Source: Furcasterigmium furcatum
Taxonomy: Eukaryota > Ascomycota > Sordariomycetes > Glomerellales > Plectosphaerellaceae
NCBI GenBank assembly: GCA_001599815.1
Contig: BCIA01000001.1
Coordinates: 62,001 to 126,000 of the forward strand
DNA: 64,000 nucleotides
Direction: 5' to 3'
Under the pieces are notes generated by a model. The model did no database searches. It was not told where the DNA came from and worked only from the letters and a program-made list of their open reading frames with translations. The position numbers and the translations under genes were made by a program. Below, piece after piece: positions 33,004 to 44,370 of the stretch. How positions within the stretch are numbered: the first letter of the stretch is position 1; each line of letters opens with the position of its first letter.

Positions 33004-35681
33004 TTACGCCAGGTTGTGGGTAACCTCCTCCTGGTTCTTGCTCTTCTTGCCACGGCGGACCAGGTTCTTGATATCGTCACGGAAGCGCGTTGGCTCTGAG
33101 CCATACTTGGCCTCGTACGCATCGATGATCTTAGGACAGTCAGTACGATCTGCGACTGAGAGCTGGGGAGAATACTGACAGGTTTGTCCCAAACCAAATC
33201 CGCGCTCAAGGCAGGCACGAAGCTGGTGCGCTTGATGAGCTTCCAACCCGAAAAACTGATGATGCCAACGAAGATCATTGTATAATACGAGAAAAATGAA
33301 AGCGTATCCCAGCTATCAAACCGGCGAGTTAGTAAATGCATTGTATGGATGTGTTTGGAGCTGCTCATCGCGTCTGTCTTGGGGAGCACATGTCGCAAAG
33401 CTCTCGAAACAAGAAGAGGAGGAATGAATTCCGGGATAACGTACGCGTCTGTCAAGAACACAGTGTATCCAAAGGTGAGAACCATGAGGATCATCCAAGC
33501 AACGGCCAGATATGTGCCGTACGGCTGGAGGTAGCCCTTGTAGGGGAGGGTGTTGCGGTCAAGACCCTGGGCCTTGCAGGCACGGAAGAAGAAGATGTAA
33601 GACACGCCAATCGAAATGTAGTTGATAAGACCTGAGGCCGACGTGAGGGCTTGCAGGCGAGTCACGACATCCGCGGTCGTTGAGCTCACTCCGAACTGTC
33701 CTTCGGTTAGTTTCTGGGCTTTGCGCTGGGAACTAGGTCGACTTACGAATGAGATAAATGGGAAGATCATAACAACGCACTATTCAAATATTAGCTCAAG
33801 ATCCACGGCAATACTGTGACGGTTTGGTTGGGCAGATGGCCGGGCTGGTGGCCGTAGTAGCAGTCCACATCAGGGGACAAGGCAGCCGCAGCCGCCACCA
33901 CGCCCCGACACAAAACAACGCCCGTTCAGATAACTTACATAGCAGTAGATGGGAATTCCATTCTTCAGACATCTCTTCAAGAATGCTGGCGCTTGGCCCT
34001 GGAGAGCAAGCCCGTCTAGGAGAGGATGAGTATACGCCATGCCAGGTGACGTTCCTGGGGAAGAATTTCTTACACAAACATCTGGTGGAACAGTATACGT
34101 AAGCGTTTCCAGCAGAGAAGATGCTGGTGCAGAGCAGCGCGTTGACGATGTGAGGCAGGACGCCGATGCCCATGTTCTGCATGGCGATGACATAAGGCGA
34201 GCCATCGGCGGTGCCAGCGCCAGCGTTGTCGAGCTTGGGCTCGCTGTAGGGCAGGATCACACCGACGCAGAGAGCGCCACCGATGAAGAAGAAACCGAAG
34301 CGCCAGTACACGGTCTTGAAGGCAGCCTTGAGGACACGACGCGGGTTCTTGGCCTCTCCGGCGACCATGGAGAGATATTCGGGGCCGACAACGGTGAACA
34401 CAGCGGAGCTCAGCGAGCCCATGAAGCCATGGAAGCGGCCGAGACTGCCGGTGTCGATGTGCTCGGCGAAGGCACCGGGGGTATGCCAGTACCGAAATCC
34501 GTAGGCATCATTCTGCGGGTTTCCACCAACCATGGTGATGAATGTGAAGCAGAACACGATCAGAATCAAGATCACTTTACCACTGTACCAGAGTCAGTAA
34601 TTGCATTCACCGTGCCTGAGGAGTGTCGTGGAAAATTACCCAGCCAGCCAAAACTCTGCCTCGCCTGTTCACAATGAGCAGCATTAGCACACGGTCAACG
34701 AAATCGGGGCACTCCGGGTGAAGAAGAGAAGTGGGGCGTTCGGGGTCGGTAGGGGCTCGGGGTGGGGTCAACACCAAGCGATCATCACCACCATCAAGAC
34801 CATCACCACGCGATGTATCAATCTTCCAGGCAGGACACGGGGACCGGGCACAAAGACTCAAGAGGGAAGACATGCCGAAGTACTTCACAGCGACCACGTT
34901 CAGCAGGCCGTACAACACCTGGAGTCAGAGATTAGCAGGCTTGTTGAAAGAGGGCGTTGTAACCAGCAGAACTCACGATGCATGCAACGACGACGGCAGC
35001 AACCGGAATTTGATCACTCCAGAAGCTCAGGACTGGTCACATGTCAGCCTTGTCTCGGTATTCTTCATCTTGCCACGCTGTTTCCCTGTCGCGCGTGTGA
35101 TGTTATTCCATACCAAGGTGAAGCGCTGAGATCTCGAAGGGGATCAAGAAGGCTTCCTGCAATGTCAGTTAGCAAAATTGGGCATTCAGAGGGAAGATAG
35201 AATTGTTTCTTACATAGAAAAAGAAGTTAACACCGCTCATGAATCCCCAGGCTTCGTCGACCCAGACTCCAGCGAAGCGGATGAAAGCGCCAGAGATGGG
35301 CATGTAGGTGGTCATCTCAGCAAGGCCATTCGATCTGATGCTTATTAGCTGCCTGTTGAAGTGCTCCTGACCTTGTAGGACCCGAACTCACGTTAGAGCA
35401 ACCATGATGGCCTGGATGGTGAAGGCGAGGAAGAGGGAGCCCGGCCCACCCCTCTGCAGGCCACTCCCGATGCTGACGAAGATGGCGGTACCGATGGCAC
35501 CTCCAATAGCAATGAGCTGGATCTGTCTGTTGCCCAGATGGCGCTGGAGCTGGTCGGCATTGTCGCGCTCGATGAAGCCTTCGTCGAGGTCGTCGCTGTT
35601 GCTGTTCTTCTCGTAGGTGACCCCGTTGTCGCCAACAGAGGGGACCTTGCCGATGACGTTCTTCTCCTCGGGAGCCGACAT
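33004..35681 (-). CDS. Amino-acid permease, APC/YAT family
   Basis: 568-residue plasma-membrane amino-acid/proton symporter in 12 exons: 35681-35392, 35334-35214, 35156-35114, 35032-34977, 34918-34876, 34664-34640, 34582-34074, 34015-33939, 33779-33747, 33695-33445, 33312-33180, 33129-33004. Typical blocks: IQLIAIGGAIGTAIFVSIG (TM1), SNGLAEMTTYMPISGAFIRF, DEAWGFMSGVNFFFYEAFLIPFE, FGEAEFWLAGGKVILI, STRCLYGLALQGQAPAFLKR and FSGWKLIKRTSF. All phases fit. Intron 5 (34875-34665, 211 nt) begins GCATGT, a GC-AG intron forced by the conserved FGEAEFW. The hydrophilic N-terminus and the C-terminus ending EEVTHNLA are cytosolic. Substrate range cannot be read from sequence. Confidence 0.92.
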
Positions 35682-37620
35682 TGTGTCGATGAGGGTCTGC
35701 AACAAAAAGGTGGTAGAATGGTGCGCGAGGCTGCGATGAGAGAGGAGACGGGGAGGAATGCGTCGAGCAGGGACCGAGGGGACTTTGTACCCAGAGGAAC
35801 GCGGCCCTGCGCAGATGTCTCTCCCGGATCTGCAACTTTGCGCTGGAGGTACCTTTCGCAACACCAAGAAGCTCATCTCCTTGCGCCCCAGGGTGGGACT
35901 CGACTCGGTGCAGCCAAGTCGCAGAGGGTCCCCCCACGGAGCGCTGAGTGGCACAGAGGTGGTCTGCGCAATACCCTGACATCCACGAGCCTGGGACTGG
36001 CCAAGCAGCGTCAAGTACCTGATCCCGGCCACCGAACCACCAGGCGCCGGGGTGCCCCCAGACACGACGGTTCGGGGCTAGGGGCGAGACAGGATTTTCC
36101 ACTGCAGATGGGTGCGCTTGGCCCAGTTCGGCCTCGCCGCACCCGCGTACCACGGTACCAGACGCCAGTTGCCGTGACGTAAGGAATTCAGTGTCTCGGG
36201 TCAGCGTGGTTGTCCCTGGAGATGCAGGATTGGCATTCTGCGAAACTTCCATCGCCGGAACTGCCTCGCCGATCACCTGATCGGCCAGAGTTACATCGAA
36301 ACCGCGTCGAGATAAGCAGCAGTCCGTCGGTTCGATACGGCACTTTCCCTTGGGGGCGTCGGGCGCGAGGCTGATTTGGTCTGCCGCACATGGGCCGACT
36401 CAACTCGCCCGCATCTAGGCCTGTCCTGGGATAGCCCCCATCTCTGACCGTGCTGGGAGCCGCGCCAAGCAGCCAATACCATGCCCCGGCGAGTAAGCCC
36501 ATCGCGAGATGGTGGGAGGGGCGGCGACGGCGAGCACCAGCAAAACCGGCCGGTGGCATGGGAGCCAGGTGGGCTCCCCCACAACCAGGCGACGATGTCG
36601 TCAGTGGCGTCGCGGGCAGGATCCTCCCCCGGCCGGAGTGTCGTGTGCCAGCGGCGGCTGGTCGAGATAGAGATATCACGGACCACGATCAGTGTCGCGC
36701 GGGCGATCGCAAAGTCAAGTCCAGACAAGCTCTCGCGTTTCTTGGGACCCCGCGGGTGGCGCCGTTGGCATAAGGGGTCGAGCAGAATTCACTGGCCGAT
36801 CAAATCTTGGACGCTCACGCCGCCCAGAACTCTAGTGCGACCTGAGTTTCTTGGGCGACATTCGTATCTCGCAGGAATGCCCTCACTGCCAACATCGCAA
36901 ACTGTCCGGGCCTATGATGTGGCAGCATCCGGCCTGCGGTCCACCTGCCTCATCCGGCCAAGCCTGACCCTAGGCCGCTCTCGGACATGGTGCCACACTG
37001 GCGTTGCGCTCGGAAATATGGCGCAACCATATGGCCGATGCCCGCCAAGATCTGCGCCAATGCGAGCATGCCGTTGGCTCCGGGGCGGAGCCCGTCAACC
37101 GGCGGGGCCGACACCGTGCCGTCCGACGGCAGGTGCCAGCGGTGACTAGGGGCGACCTGAGGTGTTTGGGTGTGTCGCGTGCCCCGAGGCTCTGGTATGC
37201 CTTGAGCTCCAAAGTACGCCGCGAGTTGCAGTTTCGTTAAAGTGCCTGCCCGCCTCGTCGACATGCAGGCGCCTCTCGCTGCGGGCGCGGGAGGTCCCAC
37301 TCGGGACCGATGAGTCTGGGCGCCCGATACATTCACGACACCATGCCAAGAAGCACAAACATCACGACTTGATCGTCCACCAAGCCATCCCAACCCCTGA
37401 CACCGATCCAGAGCTCGGCCGTTCAGTTTAAATGTCGCCTCTAGTTGATATAACGTGACTCATAATTCTCAACGCATCTTGCGCGTCAAACTCTGGAAGT
37501 GGCTGAACCTTCAGCAACGAGGGGCGCCTGAATGGTGGCACGAAAGCTGGACAGGGGAGGCTTCCTCGCCTTCCTCGTCCCCGACAACTCTCCCTCATCC
37601 GCAACCCTGCTTCACCCAAA
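35682..37620. other. Divergent intergenic region, about 1.9 kb
   Basis: Between the amino-acid permease and the Cys-rich secreted protein. Long for this window, with no supportable gene; probably regulatory. The open frames on both strands are GC-driven and lack motifs. Confidence 0.45.
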
Positions 37621-38510
37621 ATGAGGCTCGCTGTGATCGCCAGCTTCGCGGCCCTCGTTGCCGCCGGCCGCAAGAACGAACCCCGCCCAGCAGGCTGGCA
37701 TCATGACGACCTCCACGTCAACGAACGATTCGACTGCTACCGCGAGGGTACATGCCTCAAGGACAGGACATCACCCTGCCGGATCGGCTACGACAATGTC
37801 GGCTGGGACCACGAGCACTGCGAAAAGGTTCGTTCTGCCATGAGGGCCCGCCTCCTTCATCATGCTGATCTTCGACGTAGGGCGAAGCCAGGCCCATTTG
37901 CTGCGCCAAGGGCTACACCGAGAGCATCCCGGAAGGCTCCAAGTGCCAGTGGCAGAAATGCTTCGACGGCGCCGGCAAACCCGGAGACGTGCTGATGTTC
38001 CGCTCGGGCGTCGGCGGCGAGCCATCCGTCGATCCCAACGAGAGTGGCCGGTGCAAGTTGCACTCGTCCCAGAAGCACTTCACCTGCCCCCTTCCCGAGT
38101 TCGACTGCCTTACGCAACACTGCCACTGGGGCGCCATAAAGTGAGTGTCCTACTTCCTGATTCTGCCCTGCTGCTGACCGGCCCTCTAGCGAGGAATGCG
38201 TAAACGCTGAGTGGAAGATCGCAAACTGGCAACCCGATCATGGCAACAGCGACGTCAACAATTTTTGCTGCTCCAAGGACAGGTACATGGTCCAACCTCT
38301 GTCCCACTGCCATTGGGCAGGTCAGGGATCCTGCGAGAACAGCGGTTGCAACCCCTATGAAGTAGTCGTCAGGACTGAGGACCGGCCGGAAGGGGGGCAC
38401 CGCCATGAAAGTGAGTCTCGCGGCCTCGGTGGTGTACAATTGAATTTAACGTCCCAGACCGCAAGAAAAGCCTGTGCTGTCTGCCCCGGAGGAGCGCAAT
38501 CAAGGGCTAG
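37621..38510 (+). CDS. Secreted Cys-rich protein, chitinase-C-terminus type
   Basis: 246-residue secreted protein from exons 37621-37827, 37881-38140, 38190-38410 and 38458-38510. A signal peptide (MRLAVIASFAALVAAG) is followed by about 20 Cys, with three CC pairs: ICCAKGYTESIPEGSKCQW, NNFCCSK and KKSLCC. The CC...CxW...C spacing and the C-terminal RKKSLCC resemble the Cys-rich module found at the C-terminus of fungal killer-toxin-like GH18 chitinases, but no catalytic domain, LysM or chitin-binding hevein motif is present. It may be a stand-alone wall- or chitin-associated protein or effector. Function is inferred only. Confidence 0.75.
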
Positions 38511-38749
38511 TCTAGGGGAGATAACGGAGAGGAGGAACACAGTGGAATAACGCAGTCAAGTGTGGGAGAGAGAACACAGCCAACGGAGTCGAGGAGAAGG
38601 AGGAGACGGACCCCGGCCCGGTGTTGGCCGAACGCCCCACTTATGCCGGCCCTTTGTAGCTTAGTCATCTGTCTAACCTCGCCAATCTTCAAACTTCGCG
38701 ACGTTGACTTTCGATTTTATGCTCCGTTTACCTCATCCCCAACAACAAA

Positions 38750-40159
38750 ATGTCCGCCCAGACCGAGACCACGCCGCTGCTGGCCACGGTCGCGGCCAGG
38801 CCGCAGGATGATGGGTGCGTCCGTACGGAGGCCCGGCTGCTCCTCCGCTACTCGGTGCCGCTCGTCGCGACGTACCTCCTCCAGTACTCGTCCACGGTCA
38901 TCACCACCATCGTCGCGGGTCACCTCGGCGCCGACGCCCTCGCAGCCGCTAGCATCGGCCTCACCACGATGAACATTATAGGCCTGACGTTTTTCGAAGG
39001 TATGGCCACGGCCCTCGACACGTTGTGCGCCCAGGCCTACGGCTCCGGCCGCCTCGCCGGTGTCGGACTTCACGTCCAGCGCATGCTCCTCTTCATGACC
39101 CTCGCCATGGTCCCCGTCGGCGCCTTTTGGCTCGCCTCCCCCCGCATACTGCCGCTTCTCGTCCACCAGCACGATGTTGCCGTCAGCGCCGGCCATTTCC
39201 TCCAGGCCAGCCTCTGGGGTCTGCCCGGCTACAGCTTCTTCGAGGCCGGCAAGCGGTTCCTCCAGGCCCAGGGCGACTTCCGGTCCGGCATGGTCGTGCT
39301 CGTCCTCTGCACCCCCGTCAACGCCTTCCTCAGCTGGCTCTTCGCAATCCATCTCGGCTGGGGCCTCCCCGGTGCAGCGCTAGCACAAGCCCTCGCCAAC
39401 AATCTGCGCCCGCTCCTCCTCCTGCTCTACACCGTCTTTATCGCCAAGTGGTCCCACAAGTGTTGGGCCGGCTGGTCCGTCGCCGCCTTCCGCGAGTGGC
39501 GGCCCATGGTCTCCCTCTCCGCCGCCGGCTCCGCCGTCAACATGGCCGAGTGGCTCGCCTTTGAGATCCTCATGATCTCAGCCTCCTACATCGACACAAA
39601 CCACCTCGCCGCCCAGACCATCCTCAACACCGTGTCCATCATCATGTGGCACATCCCCTTCTCCGTCAGCGTCGCCGTCAGTACCCGCGTCGGCCACCTC
39701 ATCGGCGCCGGCCTCGTCCCCGCCGCCCGCCGCGCCGCCATTCTCTACGCTGTCGTCTTCACCGCCATCGGCGTCGCTGACGGTCTCTTCCTGTTCCTCC
39801 TCCGCGGCCAGCTCAGCGCCATCTTCTCCGCCGACCACGCCGTCCAGCGCATCGCCACCGCCTCGATGCTCTCCGTCGCTGCCTTCCAGATCATCGATGC
39901 CATCATCGCCGGCTGCAACGGAGTGCTCCGCGGCCTCGCCCGCCAGTCTGTCGCCGCCTGGGTCGTCCTCGCCGTCAACTACCTCGCCGCCGTCCCGCTC
40001 GCTATCTGGCTCGAGCTCGGTCCTCCTGGGCTCCGCCTCGACGGCCTCTGGGTCGGTCTCGGCTGCGGCATGGTTCTAATCGCCGTCATAGAGTGCGCCT
40101 ACATGAAGTGCATCTCCTGGCAGGACTGCGTCGAAGAGGTCAAGGAGCGCGAAGAGTAG
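38750..40159 (+). CDS. MATE family efflux transporter
   Basis: Intronless gene for a 469-residue multidrug and toxic compound extrusion antiporter with about 12 hydrophobic helices. Recognisable MATE features: VPLVATYLLQYSSTVITTIV in helix 1, GHLGADALAAASIGLT, EGMATALDTLCAQAYGSG (the family signature), and the second-half equivalents WLAFEILMISASYI and VSTRVGHLIGAG. Exports organic cations or small toxic compounds in exchange for protons, at the plasma or vacuolar membrane. Length is typical. The upstream gap is short (239 bp after the Cys-rich gene). Substrate unknown. Confidence 0.93.
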   Translation: MSAQTETTPLLATVAARPQDDGCVRTEARLLLRYSVPLVATYLLQYSSTVITTIVAGHLGADALAAASIGLTTMNIIGLTFFEGMATALDTLCAQAYGSGRLAGVGLHVQRMLLFMTLAMVPVGAFWLASPRILPLLVHQHDVAVSAGHFLQASLWGLPGYSFFEAGKRFLQAQGDFRSGMVVLVLCTPVNAFLSWLFAIHLGWGLPGAALAQALANNLRPLLLLLYTVFIAKWSHKCWAGWSVAAFREWRPMVSLSAAGSAVNMAEWLAFEILMISASYIDTNHLAAQTILNTVSIIMWHIPFSVSVAVSTRVGHLIGAGLVPAARRAAILYAVVFTAIGVADGLFLFLLRGQLSAIFSADHAVQRIATASMLSVAAFQIIDAIIAGCNGVLRGLARQSVAAWVVLAVNYLAAVPLAIWLELGPPGLRLDGLWVGLGCGMVLIAVIECAYMKCISWQDCVEEVKEREE

Positions 40160-41673
40160 GTAGTGAGTACCACACCCTTCGCGAGCACCGACAACCCGTG
40201 GTCTTGAACTCTCAGCGCGAGTCTGGTCGCCGGCAAAGGACGCCCATTTGTGTTTGCCCTCAGGTTGGCCTCGCCGTCGTTCTCGGCAACCTCAACATCC
40301 GGGCCATAGTCGGCTCGGCCCACCTGTCACGAACTGGGCAGTGAAGCGACTGCCTCGACAACTCACCAGACTGACGCCTGAGGGTCCTGAAGATCCTGAT
40401 GATTAGCAACGTGTTCCACGGCCTCTTCTGGCGACAGTATCCTGTCCGCCCCGCGTTGGTTTCGGACCCATGTTGCTGTACTCTCTCACCACCGCGTCCG
40501 TGGCCACCTGGTCTCGATCAATTCGCATCGCAGTCGCCCGTCTCCGGCATGGCCTCATACTTCCCTTGGGGCCTCAATGGCCAGACCTGGACTTTCCGGA
40601 ACATCCACGGCGCCGGACTGGATGAAAGTTCTGGAAAAGGACTCCAAGGTGTTCATAATGACAGCGGCCTATTTTACTGAAAATGGCCCGGTCTCTTGGT
40701 GCTAGCGTCGATCGAATACCACTCACCATCAACCCATGATGGTACTCGTATCCGGAACGACGCCAGCAGACGACGTTCGGGTGCCGTCCGGGTGATCGGA
40801 AGCACCGCCAGCCGAGCTGAACCGGTCGTCGCCATCGTCTTTCGATGATGTCTCACTCGTGGCGCGATGCGCCGTACCGCTTGACGATGGGCGAAGCTCG
40901 CCTCCCCGCCTGCTAGATGCCTCAGGCCGGGGCTCGGCCCCTTGGTCCCTGCTTTATTTTCGTTACCCGCATCTCGAGGTGAATCGGCCGCACCACGATG
41001 CGTCGTTCGACGCCGCTCACCTGTTGCCCTCCCCGCTCGACGAGCTATGGGAGGAGTACTTAGCCACACGTGGCGGCGATCGACTCCATCCAGACTGGGA
41101 CGGGGTCCGCCACGACTGGGAGAAGAAGCTAGCCGCCGCCTTGGGGGAGGTCTGGGACCCAAATCGGCCAAATATCTTCGAGTGGTGAGCCGTGCCGGAG
41201 AAACAGGCCTGGGGCACGAGTCATGAAATCGGCCTGTCTCGCCAAAGGGTCGAGAAGTCAGAACAGTCTAGCACTTCGTTTCTTTCATCGTATTGGCAGG
41301 TAGGTACCGATTCAGGCGAACAGGGCTGTCTTTGTTGTCTGCGGCCGATGGCCCCTTAAGCACACATATCATTATCAGTCCGAGCATCCTGGCCGTCCGA
41401 TTGACTGTTGCCTCCTGGTGAAAATTGCTTGGGCCAAGAATCGAATGAGGGACTCCGACAGCCAGAAGACCGGCCATTTTGAACCACCGAAGTCACCCTC
41501 CGAAGATGTAGATCGGTTCGCTCGACCGACCTGTTGTTGCTTCTTCAACTTGCGATGAGAGACCCTGAATGAATTCTGAACAAAGCTTTGCCTTGAACCA
41601 TCTTTGGCTGCTAGTTTTGTTTCATAAGATGTCGGTGATGCCACACTAAGTACCTGATATCCTTGGGGTGCAC
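40160..41673. other. Intergenic; possible orphan exon
   Basis: No complete gene. At about 41030-41188 on the plus strand a protein-like segment with several Trp and charged helices (DELWEEYL, DWEKKLAAALGEVW) ends at a stop, but there is no in-frame ATG or convincing upstream exon. It could be a gene remnant. Confidence 0.35.
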
Positions 41674-43321
41674 TTAAAGCTCAAAGTCGTCCTTGAAGAT
41701 CTCCAAGCTTTCCACCTCAATGACCGCATCTTGGAGAGGAGTTAGCATTGAACTTGGCGGCAAATTATCTCCAGATGGCCGGGCTTACCTTCCCCAAGCG
41801 CTCCAAGAACGATGGTGTTGTCATTTCCAGGCTTGAGGGTAAGCTGAATCGGCGTGGAGCTTCCGTGACCAGCCCTGGTGTTGAGATCGGTAACATTGGC
41901 CACGAGCTCGTTGTTGACCACGACATACGCCGCCGCATCTGTGATCTTGGTTAACGTTTGGTCGCAGACGTGTGAGATTATCTTACCCTGGGGATTGTCT
42001 GTCTTGTAGCTGAGCCGAATCCATTGCAGAGAGCCGGTGCCCATGATGCCGCGGAAGGCAACCTCTGTGATACCAGATCTCTTAGACAATGTGTTGTACT
42101 CAGAGAGGTACCGCTTCTTTGTCGTTGGGAACGAAACGATGCCAGTCTCGACATCGACCTTCCACATGTCATGGTACTCGAGGGTAGCAGTCTTGGCCCT
42201 ATTCGAGGTCAGTGGAGTCGATTTAGCATCACCGCTCACTGCTTACTCTACATCGACGTTGATGGGGAGCCAGACGTATTTCGAGTCTGCCCAACCGCCC
42301 CTGACCCAGTCATCGCCCAAGTAGATGTGGGTCGTCTTCTCGGTGCCCTTGATGGTGAGCTCAAAGGTGTTCTGGGAGTTGTACGTGTTAACCTCGGGGG
42401 GTGCGATGTCTGAGCCGCCTTGCCATGGGCCCGCAAGAGAGGTGGCCCAGTACACCTTGTTTGGGTTGGGACGGTAGCCAGTCTTGGCCGAGAGAATCAT
42501 GAAGTAGATACCGCCTTCGAAAAAGATGCCAGGTGCTTCGCGATCGCCGTCGTCTGCCTCTTGTTAGCGACCCTTTGCCGATCCTGATCTCTAGAAACTT
42601 ACTGAGGCGTGAAGCTCGCTCTCCAACGCTTCCATCTTCTTCGATCTTGTTCACTTGGACGGTATTGTGGTCCGCGCTGGTCAGAAGGTAGTAGGTGTCT
42701 GAAAGTTGTCAGCAGGGATACTTTCTCCAGATTTATGCAATTCCACGCACCCGAGACCTCGTCAAAGAAGAGACCGGTATCAGAGTACGAGTAGTTGTTT
42801 GGCGGCAGAAGAACCTTGTCCTGCTCAATATATGGTCCAGTCACGGAGCAGCTTGAAGACAATGATAGGACATGTCGATCTTGCTGGCCGTAAACCTAGA
42901 AGCAGCACTCAGTCAGATCTTCTTGTCTCGATGTGTCCGGTGAGGACTAACCCAGTACGCAGAGTTCGGCTTTGCCAGCTTCGGTCGCCAGAAGCCCGAG
43001 GTCGATTCAGCGGGCCGGCCAACGAAGTCCCAGTTCACCAGGTCCTTCGACGAATACATCATGAGGGTGACGCCTTGCCAGGTAGGGTCTGCAAGGGGTT
43101 GAGTTAGCTTCTCTGCCTTTTGGGGGGCGGCGGTGCAGACCCTCTGGCACTGGGGCCTGGTGGCCAGTCCAGTAGAATGTGTCCCCTTCTTTGAAGATGC
43201 CACCGCCATGGGCGTCGATGATGTTGCCGGAAGTGTCATACCAGACTGCACCAGGCGCAATCCAGGTGGCACCAAGAGCACCGGAGACTGAGATAATGGC
43301 GAGCACTGTAGATTGCAGCAT
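41674..43321 (-). CDS. Secreted GH43 exo-beta-1,3-galactanase-type enzyme
   Basis: 443-residue glycosidase from seven exons: 43321-43141, 43088-42952, 42895-42751, 42698-42603, 42553-42247, 42198-41789, 41729-41674. Signal peptide MLQSTVLAIISVSGALGA. The GH43 beta-propeller carries DAHGGGIFKEGDTFYW (the AHGGG signature of subfamily 24 exo-beta-1,3-galactanases), SSKDLVNWDFVG, REAPGIFFEGGIYFMILSAKTGY (candidate catalytic Glu) and SKYVWLPINVD. A C-terminal domain of about 130 residues with beta-sandwich character follows. Subfamily 24 enzymes remove galactose from the beta-1,3-galactan backbone of type II arabinogalactan, bypassing side chains. First member of the proposed cluster. Confidence 0.87.
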
Positions 43322-44370
43322 TTTGGAGATGAGATATTTCTAAGGCTATTGTGCAAGTACCTGACTCCATGGTGCTCTCGTTGAGTCCTACTTATGCTCT
43401 GGTCTCCAAGCACGCTGTCCGGGCTCCGCGGATACAGTCCGAAGCTTTCGGGCCAACATTGAGACGAGGTGACGGCAAGTCGGATGTTGAATGAGCCTAA
43501 ATTCGGGAGAACCCAACCTCGGATGAGGCGAGATGCTCCCCGGAGAACCCCTCAAAAGATGCGGGGCTGTTCCCCAAATTGAAGGAGTTCCAAGTCCATC
43601 CCCTGCAGGATCGATGGAAATATTTCTGGATTTGGCCGTGTTCCGGGGTCCCCGCACCGGCCCCGCCCCACTAAACGACTGTCACACAGAAGATACCCCG
43701 AGTTCCGAGCGAATTGGACCGCACTCCGGCTCTTTCCAAATTTTGCATCCTTGCTTTCACAGAGAGGCGAGGCGTTTGACCATCCGCCGGAAATATATCC
43801 GGCGGATGCTGTATGTGGCCTAGTCGAAATAGCCAGACGCAGTCGATCCGGACGCTCGGCTCAAGCTGACTCGGGCTGAACTCGGGATTTCTAAAGTTTC
43901 ACACATGATGATCAGCTGGGACGGTCCAAGGAATGCTAGTCTCTCCAAGCTGTGGATTTGGAATCGTTAGCGGCACAGAGGCAGGTGTGCTAAGGCACCT
44001 ATCAATTCAAGTTCATCGGGGAGCATTCCGAGGTTATCGGGGCGAGAATACGACGTGGTGGCCTGACTCTGTTTGGTTGACAGAGACCCAGTGATTCCAG
44101 GCAGAGTGCGAGATCTGCAAATGAGCGCGTTTTGGGGAATTTCACTGGCTATGAAGAAATGTTCAAACTGCCATTCTTCGCTCGCATTGGATTAGACACA
44201 GGATGATTGGTATCTTATCATGAGGGTATCAAAAGATTGTGAAGCAACGGATGAAGTTGAGATTGATGGATGGTAACTCTATCAAGATGTGGCACTTGAA
44301 GGCTACTTAGTAACTACGGCCATTCAATGAACTATTTCCGGTGATTGTGACTGGTCTCTGTGCTGGCAGC
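43322..44370. promoter_or_regulatory. Promoter region of the GH43 galactanase gene
   Basis: About 1 kb upstream of the GH43 gene (minus strand) and downstream of the MFS carrier. It holds a CGG-N5-CGG element at 43473-43483 (CGGCAAGTCGG), close variants with a 4-base spacer (CCGAGTTCCG near 43700, CCGCACTCCG near 43721), a TCGGATGT at about 43480, and a 28-bp palindrome at 43781-43808. No gene seen. Confidence 0.5.
43781..43808. promoter_or_regulatory. Perfect 10-bp inverted repeat, 8-bp spacer
   Basis: CATCCGCCGG, spacer AAATATAT, then CCGGCGGATG. The arms are exact reverse complements and carry CCG/CGG triplets, the half-site of Zn2Cys6 regulators. It lies about 460-490 bp upstream of the GH43 galactanase start. 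Confidence 0.6.

Noticed and set aside
35317..36276. 319-residue minus-strand frame over the permease start
   Set aside because: Out of frame with the conserved permease exons and without motifs.
40859..41188. Complete 109-residue gene
   Set aside because: The frame has no ATG (it opens with GTG) and no supporting upstream exon; kept only as an orphan exon-like segment.
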